A DNA stretch of 64,000 nucleotides from Enterovibrio norvegicus FF-33 (lineage in GTDB: Bacteria > Pseudomonadota > Gammaproteobacteria > Enterobacterales > Vibrionaceae). Location: positions 2,210,283-2,274,282 of the forward strand of contig NZ_AJYD02000038.1 in NCBI RefSeq assembly GCF_000286835.2. The letters run 5' to 3'. Made by a program: the position numbers and the translations under genes. Below, piece by piece: positions 7,501 through 16,027 of this stretch. Under the pieces are notes generated by a model. That model had not been told where the DNA came from. It ran no database searches and saw only the letters and a list, made by a program, of their open reading frames with translations. Numbering within the stretch: position 1 is the stretch's first letter; the number at the start of each line of letters is the position of its first letter.

Positions 7501-8229
7501 TTAGAACTTGCTTAAGTACCCGCCGAGTAACCCACAACCTATGCCAAATAGTGCGCTGGCGAATGTTCCCAACATGACATATTCGGTAAACATTCGGCTT
7601 CCGTGATCTTTTAAATCGCCAAAACGAAACACCGATTTTGCCGCTAACACCAATGCTACACCTGGTAACTGCCCCCATAAAACAAAGGTCACGATAAGAA
7701 TGCGCTCAAAATAGCCAATGTACGCACCCGCATCTTTAAGTGGCTTATTGGTGCCACTCGACTCCGTGCTTGTGACTTCGTCGGTCCAGTTTTGCAAGAG
7801 CAACGCAATCGCCGCGGAGGATGGTTTCATTGCCAATAAATACGCTGTTCCCCAGCAAAACAACATCCACCAATCGGTTTGGTCAAGCACGATTTTTGCC
7901 GCCACCCTTTCTTCAGATTCGACAACAAACAGCACAACAATAAGCAGAACAAGAAGATGTAACAGCTGTTTAACCACCAAATAGCGAAGCCCTGTTGGGC
8001 TCGCGCGGAACCAAACTGAAATGGCGACACTAGATAGCCCAATGAACAGCGCACCCAATAAAGACCACAGCAAGGGAATGTTAAGTAGGTACAAGACGAC
8101 AAGCGAAAGGACGCTTTCAATGAGCACGGAAAGGTAAACGTGGCGCGCACGCCGAGCGATGACAGGAAAGAGGTAGAACTCAACACATACGTGAACAACA
8201 ACTAACACCAGTAGCAGTGTTAATACCAT
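7501..8229 (-). CDS. DUF3307 membrane protein
   Basis: A 242-residue polytopic membrane protein with about six hydrophobic segments. The C-terminal part has the DUF3307 pattern GAYIGYFERILIV followed by AAKSVFRFGDL. Function of the family is unknown. ATG 8229 was preferred over an upstream GTG because GGAGGGG lies just before it. Its start then falls beside the stop of the SatD-like gene (3 bases), showing translational coupling. SatD-like and DUF3307 proteins pair in many bacteria, which suggests a cytosolic sensor or regulator with a membrane partner. Residues 155-165 form a polar loop (TESSGTNKPLK) before the conserved helix. Confidence 0.75.
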   Translation of the reverse strand: MVLTLLLVLVVVHVCVEFYLFPVIARRARHVYLSVLIESVLSLVVLYLLNIPLLWSLLGALFIGLSSVAISVWFRASPTGLRYLVVKQLLHLLVLLIVVLFVVESEERVAAKIVLDQTDWWMLFCWGTAYLLAMKPSSAAIALLLQNWTDEVTSTESSGTNKPLKDAGAYIGYFERILIVTFVLWGQLPGVALVLAAKSVFRFGDLKDHGSRMFTEYVMLGTFASALFGIGCGLLGGYLSKF

Positions 8230-8231
8230 AC

Positions 8232-8891
8232 CTACCCCTCCGTAGCACACTGATAACGTGAAAGTCTATCAGCATACCACTTACTGGTTTCTTCAATACG
8301 CGCGTAGTGGGCTCGGTTTATGATTCTTGTGAATGCGCTTCGAGTTATGCCGAGCTTTTGTGCAAGAACCGTGTGCTGGGCTGTTGGATTTTTCATCCAA
8401 ACAGACAATGCTACTGCCATCTTAGTGGTCAGTTGCGTGATGTGATCGTCAAGAAGGGAAACCACCAAGTTCACGTCACTGGCAAAATCAATCTCATCCG
8501 CCGTGAATGCCAAGCGTTGGCTTTTCATGGTATCCAAGCGTCGGCCTGACAATATAAACGCATCGGAATTATTGGCCATTCTGACCGGAAGTTCTCTTTG
8601 CGTTGCTGGCGCCACAGACAGTGACAACCTCGCGTCAGCAGAACCATCAATGCTTTTGAGCGCAATGCGAATGGTCATCGCCATGTCGAACACGCGTTCT
8701 GGGGTATTGGTGTAGAGCTGGAATGCATCGCCACGATATATCTCGCCAACCGTTTCGCCGCTAACATCGCGCTCGCCAAAATCTTCAAAGCAGCGTTTTA
8801 AGGCGGCCAAACAAGCCTGACGGGTGGACTCGCTCATGTCTGTCGAGCCCACAATGTCTCCAGTGATCACCCCTGCATAGTGCTTTTTCAT
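8232..8891 (-). CDS. SatD-like protein with C-terminal HTH
   Basis: A 219-residue protein. The N-terminal domain (1-125) starts YAGVITGDIVGSTDMS and contains EIYRGDAFQLY, a layout that recalls the SatD family and the nucleotide-cyclase fold. The C-terminal part (about 155-205) reads as a helix-turn-helix: HTVLAQKLGITRSAFTRIIN. It is therefore a likely DNA-binding sensor. The gene heads a two-gene operon with the DUF3307 protein and has a good ribosome site (GAGGGTGAG). Twelve bases upstream lies a regular array of GTTAC/GTAAC half-sites that it may bind itself. The ligand is unknown. Family call is moderate; the DNA-binding role is inferred from the HTH. Confidence 0.72.
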   Translation of the reverse strand: MKKHYAGVITGDIVGSTDMSESTRQACLAALKRCFEDFGERDVSGETVGEIYRGDAFQLYTNTPERVFDMAMTIRIALKSIDGSADARLSLSVAPATQRELPVRMANNSDAFILSGRRLDTMKSQRLAFTADEIDFASDVNLVVSLLDDHITQLTTKMAVALSVWMKNPTAQHTVLAQKLGITRSAFTRIINRAHYARIEETSKWYADRLSRYQCATEG

Positions 8892-8902
8892 CTCACCCTC
8901 GA

Positions 8903-8963
8903 GTTACACCATTAAGTAACATAATTAAATGTTACGCCATAATGTAACTTTGTCAAAGGTTAC
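8903..8963. promoter_or_regulatory. Array of five alternating GTTAC/GTAAC half-sites
   Basis: Half-sites start at 8903 (GTTAC), 8916 (GTAAC), 8931 (GTTAC), 8944 (GTAAC) and 8959 (GTTAC). They alternate in orientation with spacings of 13, 15, 13 and 15 bases, so the repeat period is 28. The central pair forms a perfect inverted repeat, GTAACAT-N6-ATGTTAC (8916-8935). The array lies directly upstream of the SatD-like/DUF3307 operon and covers its promoter area. The regularity argues for cooperative binding of a dimeric regulator, most simply the HTH protein encoded next door. Confidence 0.65.
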
Positions 8964-9038
8964 GTCAATCCATCACTTGAGATACCCGTTTGCTTATCAA
9001 CTTCGTAAAACAGATAACATACTTCTGCGGGTTATGAA

Positions 9039-9842
9039 TCAAATGGCCGTTTCTTCAGTTGTCGTTTCTTCAATGGGCGCTTCTAGCTTGGCGTATAACT
9101 CCGCGAAACTTTTTGACAACTTATGCTGAGGTGCAAAATGAACCAGCGGTTTTTGATGATAGTGGGATTCTTTCATTTTCACCGATTGCGGAATAAACGG
9201 CTCAAGTAATGGCAAACCCAGTTCACGCACGTTCTCGATGATTAAAGCCGGAAACTTAGCCTGTCCGTTGAACATATTGACCACGACCCCTTCAAGCGCC
9301 AGTTTACGATTGTGATCGTTACGAAGCTCTGCGAGGTTATCCATCAAGGTCAGTAATGCCTGATGTGAAAAGGTGTCGCAATCAAAAGGGATCAGCAGGT
9401 TGTGGGCGGCAATCAAGCCCGCTTTGCTATAGAAGTTGAGATTCGGCGGTGTATCAATGTAAATGCGTTCGTATTCGCTTTCTAGTTCGTCCAAGGCTTC
9501 GCGCAGTTTGTATATTTTATAGCGACGTTCAAGCTCAGGCTCAAGTGCCGCAAGGCGAGGACTAGACGGAATAATATCGAGGTTTTCATACGCTGTAGGT
9601 TGAGGGAATTGTTTGATAGGCGTTGAAACCGAAAACCATGAAACGGTTTGATCAAACAGATCAGCCACGCTTCTGTCATTTTTGCCGTTGATATCAATGC
9701 CCAGATAGTGACTACTGTTTCCCTGAATATCTAAATCAATCAGCAGGGTTTTCTTACCACTTGCAGCGCTGAGGGCTGCAAGATTGACCGTAATACTCGA
9801 TTTACCCACGCCACCTTTTTGGTTGAAAATAATTCGTCGCAT
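9039..9842 (-). CDS. ParA-family ATPase (orphan)
   Basis: A 267-residue deviant-Walker ATPase: MRRIIFNQKGGVGKSSITVN at the N-terminus, Walker A' Asp in LLIDLDIQGNSS and switch IYIDTPPNLNFYS. Such proteins segregate DNA or position protein assemblies. No parB, parS cluster or partner gene lies beside it, so it is an orphan, and its cargo is unknown. The frame extends 29 codons further upstream, but ATG 9842 gives the canonical N-terminus and has GAAGG seven bases before it. The protein ends with a Glu/Thr-rich tail (EAPIEETTTEETAI). It is chromosomal in context, with ordinary neighbours. Confidence 0.85.
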   Translation of the reverse strand: MRRIIFNQKGGVGKSSITVNLAALSAASGKKTLLIDLDIQGNSSHYLGIDINGKNDRSVADLFDQTVSWFSVSTPIKQFPQPTAYENLDIIPSSPRLAALEPELERRYKIYKLREALDELESEYERIYIDTPPNLNFYSKAGLIAAHNLLIPFDCDTFSHQALLTLMDNLAELRNDHNRKLALEGVVVNMFNGQAKFPALIIENVRELGLPLLEPFIPQSVKMKESHYHQKPLVHFAPQHKLSKSFAELYAKLEAPIEETTTEETAI

Positions 9843-10092
9843 CTTACTGCCTTCCATTGGTTTTGAAAAAGCACGACCGCGAACTGTGCATGGTGATGAA
9901 ACATGGCTGATATAACAATCATGTTTCATAAGGCTATCAGGCTATTGCGAACAAAAAATGAAGATGGCTCTCGATTAGACGCTTTGATTTGGAAAGAAAA
10001 ATGACGATGCGCACGTGACGAAGATGACAAAACGACACGGGCGCAACAGCAAAGTAACCAACAACGGAGTGACACTGTCGTGGGTAACGTGA

Positions 10093-10623
10093 CTATTTAC
10101 CCAGCATGCGCTTCAACGTCATGTCTTTATCAACAAGGTGGTGTTTAACCGCGCCTGCCACATGTAAAACAATCACAGCGATAAGGATAAACGCCAGTAT
10201 TTCATGAGTTTCATGTCCAACGGCCTGCATCCATTCTGTTTTCTCCCCGCCAGCAATCAAACTCACACCGAATACATCTAGCCCGCGACCGCCACCCACC
10301 GACATCATAATCCCAGAAACAGGCATTAAAATTGTCGCCAGCAACAACAGGTGATGCGCCCCTTTTGCTGCTTTTTCCTGCCAGTTAGGTGAACCAGGAA
10401 TCGGCGTAATTTGCCCTTCTTTCAAACGCCAAAGCACACGCAGTGAAGCGAGTATAAGCACGATGAATCCGATTGATTTATGAAGACCAATTAGCTCACC
10501 CTTGTCAGGGCCTTTCGGCAGGTCAACCATATAAGAGCCAACGGCAAGCATGCCAATGATCACTACAGCAACTGCCCAATGCAGTGCGATGGTCGTTTTC
10601 GATAATGAAGACGTATTACTCAT
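10093..10623 (-). CDS. Cytochrome b561 (CybB-type)
   Basis: A 176-residue inner-membrane di-heme b cytochrome with four hydrophobic helices. Candidate haem-ligand His residues are in ALHWAVAV (helix 1), IGLHKSIGF, AHHLLLLATI and HETHEILAF/VLHVAGAVKHH. Members move electrons between quinol and acceptors; the Escherichia coli relative is a superoxide:quinone oxidoreductase. Length matches the family. It is a single gene, separated by about 280 bases from the divergent mscS-type gene. No other redox partner is adjacent, so its acceptor cannot be named. Confidence 0.9.
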   Translation of the reverse strand: MSNTSSLSKTTIALHWAVAVVIIGMLAVGSYMVDLPKGPDKGELIGLHKSIGFIVLILASLRVLWRLKEGQITPIPGSPNWQEKAAKGAHHLLLLATILMPVSGIMMSVGGGRGLDVFGVSLIAGGEKTEWMQAVGHETHEILAFILIAVIVLHVAGAVKHHLVDKDMTLKRMLGK

Positions 10624-10906
10624 CGATGAATCTCCTTATTCTAAGCAAGGTAATTAACGTGGCTATATTGCGTCCGAATTGATTGCTGATCAATCAGGTG
10701 AACGTAAATTTAAGTAAAGTAACAGGATATTTCTAAGACCAATATGCACCAGAGTCACTACACCGAACTTCCGAAGCGGCACGAAGGTCACGCTCCTGTC
10801 ACCAACCGTTCTGATTGTTCAATTGTGAGAGGGAGATTCAATGCCAGTCGGCATACAAAATGCCATACTTCTCACCTAATCGCCTTGAATCGATGGAGCC
10901 GTTTCA

Positions 10907-12598
10907 ATGAACTTACGCGTCCCCCTTTGTGTTGCTGCAACGCTGTTCGTGATTCTTTTTGCATTCACTCAACCTGCCTTAGCAAGCACTGAAGCACCAG
11001 CAACTGCGAGCGAAACCCGCGCTGCAAACGCCCAAGACCAAATCAACACCCTGCATAAAGAACTCACCACGCTGGTTACCCTACAAAAACAAGTGAGCGG
11101 TGATGATAAGCTCGCGCTGCAACTACAGATGTTTCAAAAAAACGAGCAGTTGAGAGACTTGATCGCCAATGGCGTCAAAAGTGGGTCAATCGATACGCCT
11201 TTTCTTATTGAACAAATCAGACAGCAGCAGACCTACGCCAACGATGGGGTTAAATACCTGACACAACGTGCTGCTGAGTTATCTGAAAAGCTTAATAACG
11301 CCAAAAATGAAGACAAGTTTGCCTTACTTGCAGAGTATGAGGAATCTCGTAAATACCTCGACAGCATGTACGAAGAAACATCACAGAATATTCAATGGCT
11401 CAAGAAGCTCGATGCCCTCAAGCCCCAAGAAGAGCAAAACCTCACCAAGGTCATTACACAAAGAGCCGAACAACTCGCCGCGAATGTCGAATACCTCAGA
11501 CAACAACTGAGTGCAGACGACGCGCAACTTAAAGTGGCGCCTGAAGCTGAGAAAGCCAGCATTCAACTTTCTAAGCTCATGTCCCAGCGAAGAATGGACA
11601 TCACCACCAGCAGCCTAAAAGTCATGATTGAATTGGCGGACAATGTTGGGATACCCACTGCAGAATACAAACGCCTATTTTTTGAAGTGACAGGTAACGT
11701 GACTCAAGACCTGCTCAGCAGCGACGTGCTGCTGTCCATAGTCAAAACGTGGTCGAGCAAATTATGGGACTGGGTGATAGAAAATGCACCGCAGCACATC
11801 TTCCAACTCATCGTATTTTTGATCATCTTATTGATTGCGCGGCAGATAGCGAAACTCACCCGAAAAGTCGTTAAGCGCGCCGTCGTTTCAAAGAACCTCA
11901 AATTCTCGCAGCTCATGCAGGAATTTTTCATTTCCATGTCCGGCAAAGCGGTTTGGTTTATTGGTATCCTGATCGCTCTGTCTCAAATCGGCCTGAACTT
12001 AACCCCCATACTCACTGGTTTCGGTATTGCCGGTGTGATTGTCGGTTTCGCATTGCAAGACACCTTATCTAACTTCGCGGCGGGCATGATGCTACTTATT
12101 TACCGCCCGTTCGATGTGGGTGACTTTGTCGCTGCTGGCGGTGTGGAAGGCAAGGTCAGCCACATGAGTTTAGTGAATACCACGATCAAAACATTTGATA
12201 ACCAAATTATCATTGTGCCGAATAGTAAAATTTGGGGCGATGTGATTAAGAACGTGACGCATGAACGGGTGCGTCGGGTAGACATGGTATTTGGTGTGAG
12301 TTATAGCGACAGTATTCCACACGTTGAAGAAGTGCTAAACGACATTGTGAACAACCACCCTTCTGTGCTTCGTGCACCAGAGCCTATGATCAAGCTTCAT
12401 GTTTTGAATAGCTCATCGGTCGATTTCATCGTTCGCCCTTGGGTCAAAACCGATGATTACTGGGACGTTTACTGGGATATAACCCGAGAAGTAAAAGTGC
12501 GATTTGATAAAGAAGGTATTTCCATTCCTTTTCCACAACAAGATGTACATCTTCATATGCAATCAGGTCAGAGCCTCCCGCCAGCCAAAGACGTATAA
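10907..12598 (+). CDS. MscS-family mechanosensitive channel with periplasmic coiled coil
   Basis: A 563-residue protein. A signal peptide (residues 1-26, ending ALA) is followed by a long, Gln/Glu/Lys-rich coiled-coil region (about 30-240), a few transmembrane helices (about 290-390), the MscS pore segment ILTGFGIAGVIVGFALQDTL and the beta-domain RPFDVGDFV...VEGKVSHMSLVNTTIK. These channels open on membrane stretch and release solutes during osmotic downshift. The large periplasmic N-terminus puts it among the longer, MscK/YbdG-like forms. It appears to be a single-gene unit ending at the terminator at 12657-12688. Confidence 0.9.
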   Translation: MNLRVPLCVAATLFVILFAFTQPALASTEAPATASETRAANAQDQINTLHKELTTLVTLQKQVSGDDKLALQLQMFQKNEQLRDLIANGVKSGSIDTPFLIEQIRQQQTYANDGVKYLTQRAAELSEKLNNAKNEDKFALLAEYEESRKYLDSMYEETSQNIQWLKKLDALKPQEEQNLTKVITQRAEQLAANVEYLRQQLSADDAQLKVAPEAEKASIQLSKLMSQRRMDITTSSLKVMIELADNVGIPTAEYKRLFFEVTGNVTQDLLSSDVLLSIVKTWSSKLWDWVIENAPQHIFQLIVFLIILLIARQIAKLTRKVVKRAVVSKNLKFSQLMQEFFISMSGKAVWFIGILIALSQIGLNLTPILTGFGIAGVIVGFALQDTLSNFAAGMMLLIYRPFDVGDFVAAGGVEGKVSHMSLVNTTIKTFDNQIIIVPNSKIWGDVIKNVTHERVRRVDMVFGVSYSDSIPHVEEVLNDIVNNHPSVLRAPEPMIKLHVLNSSSVDFIVRPWVKTDDYWDVYWDITREVKVRFDKEGISIPFPQQDVHLHMQSGQSLPPAKDV

Positions 12599-12656
12599 TA
12601 CGATCGAACGAAGCGCGAGTAATACATGATTGAAAGGTGAATGAGAAGTGAGTGAG

Positions 12657-12688
12657 CAAAAAGGGTGCGATTTATTCGCACCCTTTTT
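12657..12688. terminator. Bidirectional terminator
   Basis: AGGGTGCGA pairs with TCGCACCCT around a five-base loop, with an A-run before and a T-run after. It can serve both the mscS-type gene and the convergent GFA-type gene. Confidence 0.88.
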
Positions 12689-12702
12689 GATCTGAAAAAT
12701 AT

Positions 12703-13104
12703 TTAGCCTGGTTTGTCCGCCGGGTGATTTACACCGTCATTCGTCACTACGTCGCCCAAATCAAATGGATTAACCCCTTCAAGGCATCCCACATTGAAAC
12801 CATATTCAGTTGGATCAGAACGACGCTGGTGGTGCGTATAAATCCCGCATTCTGAGCAGAAGTAGTGCTTTGCGGTTTGGGTGTTGAATTGATAAAGCTT
12901 GAGCAAGGCTTCACCTTTCACGATACGAATACCATCAAGTTTAACCGATGCAACAATCGCCCCTTTGCGTCGGCATATTGAACAATCACAACGTCGCGGC
13001 TTATCAATGCCGTTAGGAAGAGAAAGCGCCAACTCTACGCCACCGCAATGACACGTTGCTCGGTGAACGTCTTGAATCACAGTGTTACCAACACGCTTAA
13101 TCAT
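12703..13104 (-). CDS. GFA/CENP-V family zinc protein
   Basis: A 133-residue member of the glutathione-dependent formaldehyde-activating (GFA) fold. Zinc-binding pairs are CHCGGVEL (Cys18/Cys20), CDCSICRRKG and YFCSECGIYTHH. The name-giving enzyme catalyses addition of formaldehyde to glutathione, but most family members have no assigned reaction and I do not claim one here. Length is typical. The gene is preceded, on the same strand, by the ASCH gene about 40 bases upstream, so they may be co-transcribed. Confidence 0.88.
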   Translation of the reverse strand: MIKRVGNTVIQDVHRATCHCGGVELALSLPNGIDKPRRCDCSICRRKGAIVASVKLDGIRIVKGEALLKLYQFNTQTAKHYFCSECGIYTHHQRRSDPTEYGFNVGCLEGVNPFDLGDVVTNDGVNHPADKPG

Positions 13105-13145
13105 AATGTCTCCATACCTATGAATGCGGAAAATCTGATGAATTT

Positions 13146-13610
13146 TTAGGCGTAAACAACCTTAAATCGCTCCAATACCAACATCATGTCTTCGCTGGGT
13201 TTAATGTCCAACTCTTGGCACTCAAGCGAGAAAAACTGCCAGTGAGCTTCACGCCACCATGCTAACGTTTTGTCGCCCTCTCCCTCTGCGGCAGCGAACT
13301 CAGCCGTCACGTCAGAGTATTTACACGTAGAGACCGAGGTAATCTCTACAATGCATATTGGTGTGCCATCCCATCGCGTCACTACTTGAAGGTGACCAAC
13401 TTCTGGCATCGGTTCACCTTTGTTGCTATGCCAATATTCCATTCCGCAGGAGGCTTGCTTTTCTCCCCGCAAAATCAAGTCAGCACAAACATTCGCGTTG
13501 TACTCATCAGCACAGAAATAGTCTGCACTAAATGACGCGTATTTATCTGCCACTCCGGATGGTAGCGCGCTGAGATATTTCAATAGATATGCTTTACTTC
13601 TTTCTTCCAT
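13146..13610 (-). CDS. ASCH-domain protein
   Basis: A 154-residue protein with an ASCH domain, a PUA-like beta-barrel thought to bind RNA or modified nucleosides. Visible family features are the early LILRGEKQASCG, then VGHLQVVTRWDGTPICIVEITSV and the tail EFAAAEGEGDKTLAWWREAHW. The frame is open further upstream, but ATG 13610 (MEERSKAYLL) matches the usual family start and has an AGAGAA-like ribosome site. Characterised ASCH proteins include N4-acetylcytidine amidohydrolase; this one is longer than that enzyme, so its activity is left open. Confidence 0.82.
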   Translation of the reverse strand: MEERSKAYLLKYLSALPSGVADKYASFSADYFCADEYNANVCADLILRGEKQASCGMEYWHSNKGEPMPEVGHLQVVTRWDGTPICIVEITSVSTCKYSDVTAEFAAAEGEGDKTLAWWREAHWQFFSLECQELDIKPSEDMMLVLERFKVVYA

Positions 13611-13819
13611 AAGATTCTCTACATTCATCGAAAACAACCACACCATCACGTCATGAGAACAATTTCTCAATTCTATCATCCAATATAACGCTATGTTTTA
13701 TTGCAACTTTGAATTCAATCACAAGACAAGAAACGATGAGAATGCTAACGCGATCTGTCAGGGAATGTGTAAGAGCAGACAGATCACGTTGAATGCGAGG
13801 CTGTTAGATTCAGAGGACG

Positions 13820-14224
13820 TTACGCGGACTGGTTAAGATCTGGTGCATTGTCAGGGTCGAGCGGTTTCACTGGTGCGGGGGCTGGGATTGGAGCGGGCTC
13901 TTTGTCTTCAGGGGTGAGAACTTCATCCGCTTTTTTCTTGGCTTCTTCTGCAAGTTCACCGCTTTTTTCTTTGGTTTTATCCCAAACATCTGCACTTTTT
14001 TCTTTGGTACTGTCCCAAAGACTGCTGCTGCCTTCTTCGGCTTTATCAAGTAACTCACCACTTTTTTCTTTGGTGGCATCCCATGCGCTTCCGCCGGCTT
14101 CTTTTGCAGAATCCCACGCTTCTGCGGCAGATTCTTTCGCTTTGTCCCAACTACTTTCTTCGGCATTTACGGCCAAAGGAAGGCTCAAAAGTGCTGATAA
14201 GACAAACCACTGGATTCGCTTCAT
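13820..14224 (-). CDS. Periplasmic 11-residue-repeat (LEA-like) protein
   Basis: A 134-residue secreted protein. The signal peptide ends at Ala21 (AVNA). Residues 25-101 are seven tandem 11-residue units, starting at 25, 36, 47, 58, 69, 80 and 91. The consensus is (A/L/V)WD(K/S/A)(A/T)KEKSGE. Five of the seven units keep Trp at position 2. The tail is Pro/Ala-rich (EPAPIPAPAPVKP). Amphipathic 11-mers are typical of LEA group 3 and related membrane- or desiccation-protective proteins, but bacterial function here is unproven. It is a single gene. The region between it and the tct genes (14225-14474) holds only a terminator. Confidence 0.75.
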   Translation of the reverse strand: MKRIQWFVLSALLSLPLAVNAEESSWDKAKESAAEAWDSAKEAGGSAWDATKEKSGELLDKAEEGSSSLWDSTKEKSADVWDKTKEKSGELAEEAKKKADEVLTPEDKEPAPIPAPAPVKPLDPDNAPDLNQSA

Positions 14225-14414
14225 CTAGATATCCTCTTTCATGTTTCGTCAACAGCAACCTTGCTGCCCTGAGTGTGTTCTTTCGGCTTAGTGCAATCAG
14301 GTCAAATCACACGGCAATGTCAAAAATTGTCACACATCCACGATGCTTAGACAATGACCGCTTCTTCTTTGTCACGCAACACCCATAACAATAAAACACT
14401 GTACATAATCGATC

Positions 14415-14443
14415 AAATAAAAATGCCATCTAAGAGATGGCAT
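14415..14443 (-). terminator. Terminator after tctA
   Basis: Stem ATGCCATCT/AGATGGCAT with a three-base loop. On the minus strand it is followed by a T-rich run (complement of 14415-14422). It lies about 30 bases downstream of the tctA stop. Confidence 0.8.
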
Positions 14444-14474
14444 TGTAGAGAAACGTATCGCCTACTCTCCGAAA

Positions 14475-16025
14475 TTAACCATCGTTACGATCGACTTGAA
14501 CCTTAGTTTCCGAAGCCTTTGCGCCGAAGCCCATTTTTTCAAGCACCACTCGAATCAATGGCAATATCAGCACAAAGATTGAAATACTGATAATGCTCAA
14601 TGTCATTGGACGTTCCCACAGGAAGCTCAGGCTACCATCAGAAATGGTCAGTGACCGACTGAGGTTGTTTTCCATGATCCCGCCCAGAATGAAACCGAGC
14701 AGCATGGGTGCCATGGGGAAATCCAACAGCCTGAGGAATATCGCGACAACAGTAATCAGTACCATCATATTGATATCAAAGGTGTTAAAACTCACCAGAT
14801 ACACGCCTGTGATTGAGAAAAACAAAATCAGAGGTATCAAGATAGGACGCGGAATAACAAGCAAACGCGAAATATACGGAATCAACGGCAAGTTCAATAT
14901 CAACAAAACCAAGTTACCGAAATACATCGAAATGATCACCGACCAAAACACGTCTGGATTATCAATGAAAAGACGTGGCCCTGGCTGTATGCCATAGGCG
15001 ATCAACGCACCCAGCATGATGGCTGTTGTACCTGAACCCGGAATACCCAGCGTGAGCAATGGCACAAAAGACCCTGTAGAAGCGGCATTGTTGGCCGACT
15101 CCGGCGCTGCTAATCCGCGCAATGCCCCTTTACCAAACTGCTCTTTCAAACGCTTTGGTGCAAGGTTACGTTCAAGGCCATAGGCAAGAAATGACGCAAT
15201 GGTCGCCCCCGCGCCCGGTAACACACCGACAATAAAGCCGAAGATAGAAGAGCGCGCGACAGTTGGTGCGACTTCTTTAATTTCTTCCTTGCTGAGTTTC
15301 ATGCTACCCAGCGACGCCATGTCCATGTCTGGCTCTTCTTCTTTGTGTTGACCTTTAAGTACCGTCATCACCACTTCTGCAAGTGCAAATGTCGCCATGG
15401 CCAGCAAGAGGAAGCTCACACCGTCAACCAAATCGAGGTTGCCAAACGTAAAACGCGGCGCACCAGAGATAACATCCGTACCTACGGTCGCAATCATCAA
15501 ACCGAACACGGTCATGGCCATCGCTTTCAGTACCTGCCCTTTTCCAGCAAAGGCTGACACAGCGGTCAAACCCAGTACCATCAACGCGAAGTAATCGGCA
15601 GACTGGAAACTGAGTGACACCGTTGCTAACGCAGGCGCTGCAAACAGCAGAATGATGGCGCCGATCGTACCGCCAGTGAATGAAGAGTACGCTGCCAGCG
15701 CCAATGCTTTACCCGCTTGGCGTTTTTGCGCCATTGGGTAGCCATCAAATGCGGTAACAACGGTGCTTGAACAACCCGGTGCATTGATCAGAATCGACGA
15801 TGTCGAACCGCCAAAAACCGCACCGTAGTACACACCAGCCATCAAAATGATGCCAGACGCTGGGTCCAAGCTATAAGTAATAGGGATCATCAGCGCCACC
15901 GCTGAGATTGGGCCTAAGCCCGGCAGCATGCCAATGAACGTACCGGCAAAACAGCCCACCACCACCATCATGATGTTGAAGGGCATGATCGCGGTGCTTA
16001 ACCCTGTTGTGATTCCGTCCCACAT
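14475..16025 (-). CDS. tctA: Tripartite tricarboxylate transporter, large permease TctA
   Basis: A 516-residue polytopic protein (about 11-12 helices). It has the TctA signatures GMLPGLGPISAVALMIPITY near the N-terminus, VLPGAGATIASFLAYGLE mid-protein, and a second repeat-like LGIPGSGTTAIMLGAL. It forms the ion-coupled pore of a tripartite tricarboxylate transporter that takes carboxylates from the periplasmic binding protein TctC. The gene follows tctB with only a two-base gap. The order tctC-tctB-tctA is the common one. The specific carboxylate is unknown; the adjacent CitA/CitB-type regulators suggest citrate or a related acid. Confidence 0.95.
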   Translation of the reverse strand: MWDGITTGLSTAIMPFNIMMVVVGCFAGTFIGMLPGLGPISAVALMIPITYSLDPASGIILMAGVYYGAVFGGSTSSILINAPGCSSTVVTAFDGYPMAQKRQAGKALALAAYSSFTGGTIGAIILLFAAPALATVSLSFQSADYFALMVLGLTAVSAFAGKGQVLKAMAMTVFGLMIATVGTDVISGAPRFTFGNLDLVDGVSFLLLAMATFALAEVVMTVLKGQHKEEEPDMDMASLGSMKLSKEEIKEVAPTVARSSIFGFIVGVLPGAGATIASFLAYGLERNLAPKRLKEQFGKGALRGLAAPESANNAASTGSFVPLLTLGIPGSGTTAIMLGALIAYGIQPGPRLFIDNPDVFWSVIISMYFGNLVLLILNLPLIPYISRLLVIPRPILIPLILFFSITGVYLVSFNTFDINMMVLITVVAIFLRLLDFPMAPMLLGFILGGIMENNLSRSLTISDGSLSFLWERPMTLSIISISIFVLILPLIRVVLEKMGFGAKASETKVQVDRNDG

Positions 16026-16027
16026 AA

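Noticed and set aside
13867-14130. Possible CRISPR-like or DNA direct repeat array
   Set aside because: The regular 33-base period follows from the 11-residue protein repeats; the units are diverged and have no spacers.
13848-14228. Plus-strand frame of 126 Ser/Leu-rich residues opposite the 11-mer repeat protein
   Set aside because: It is the complement of the repeat gene, lacks a ribosome site, and the minus frame has a clear signal peptide.
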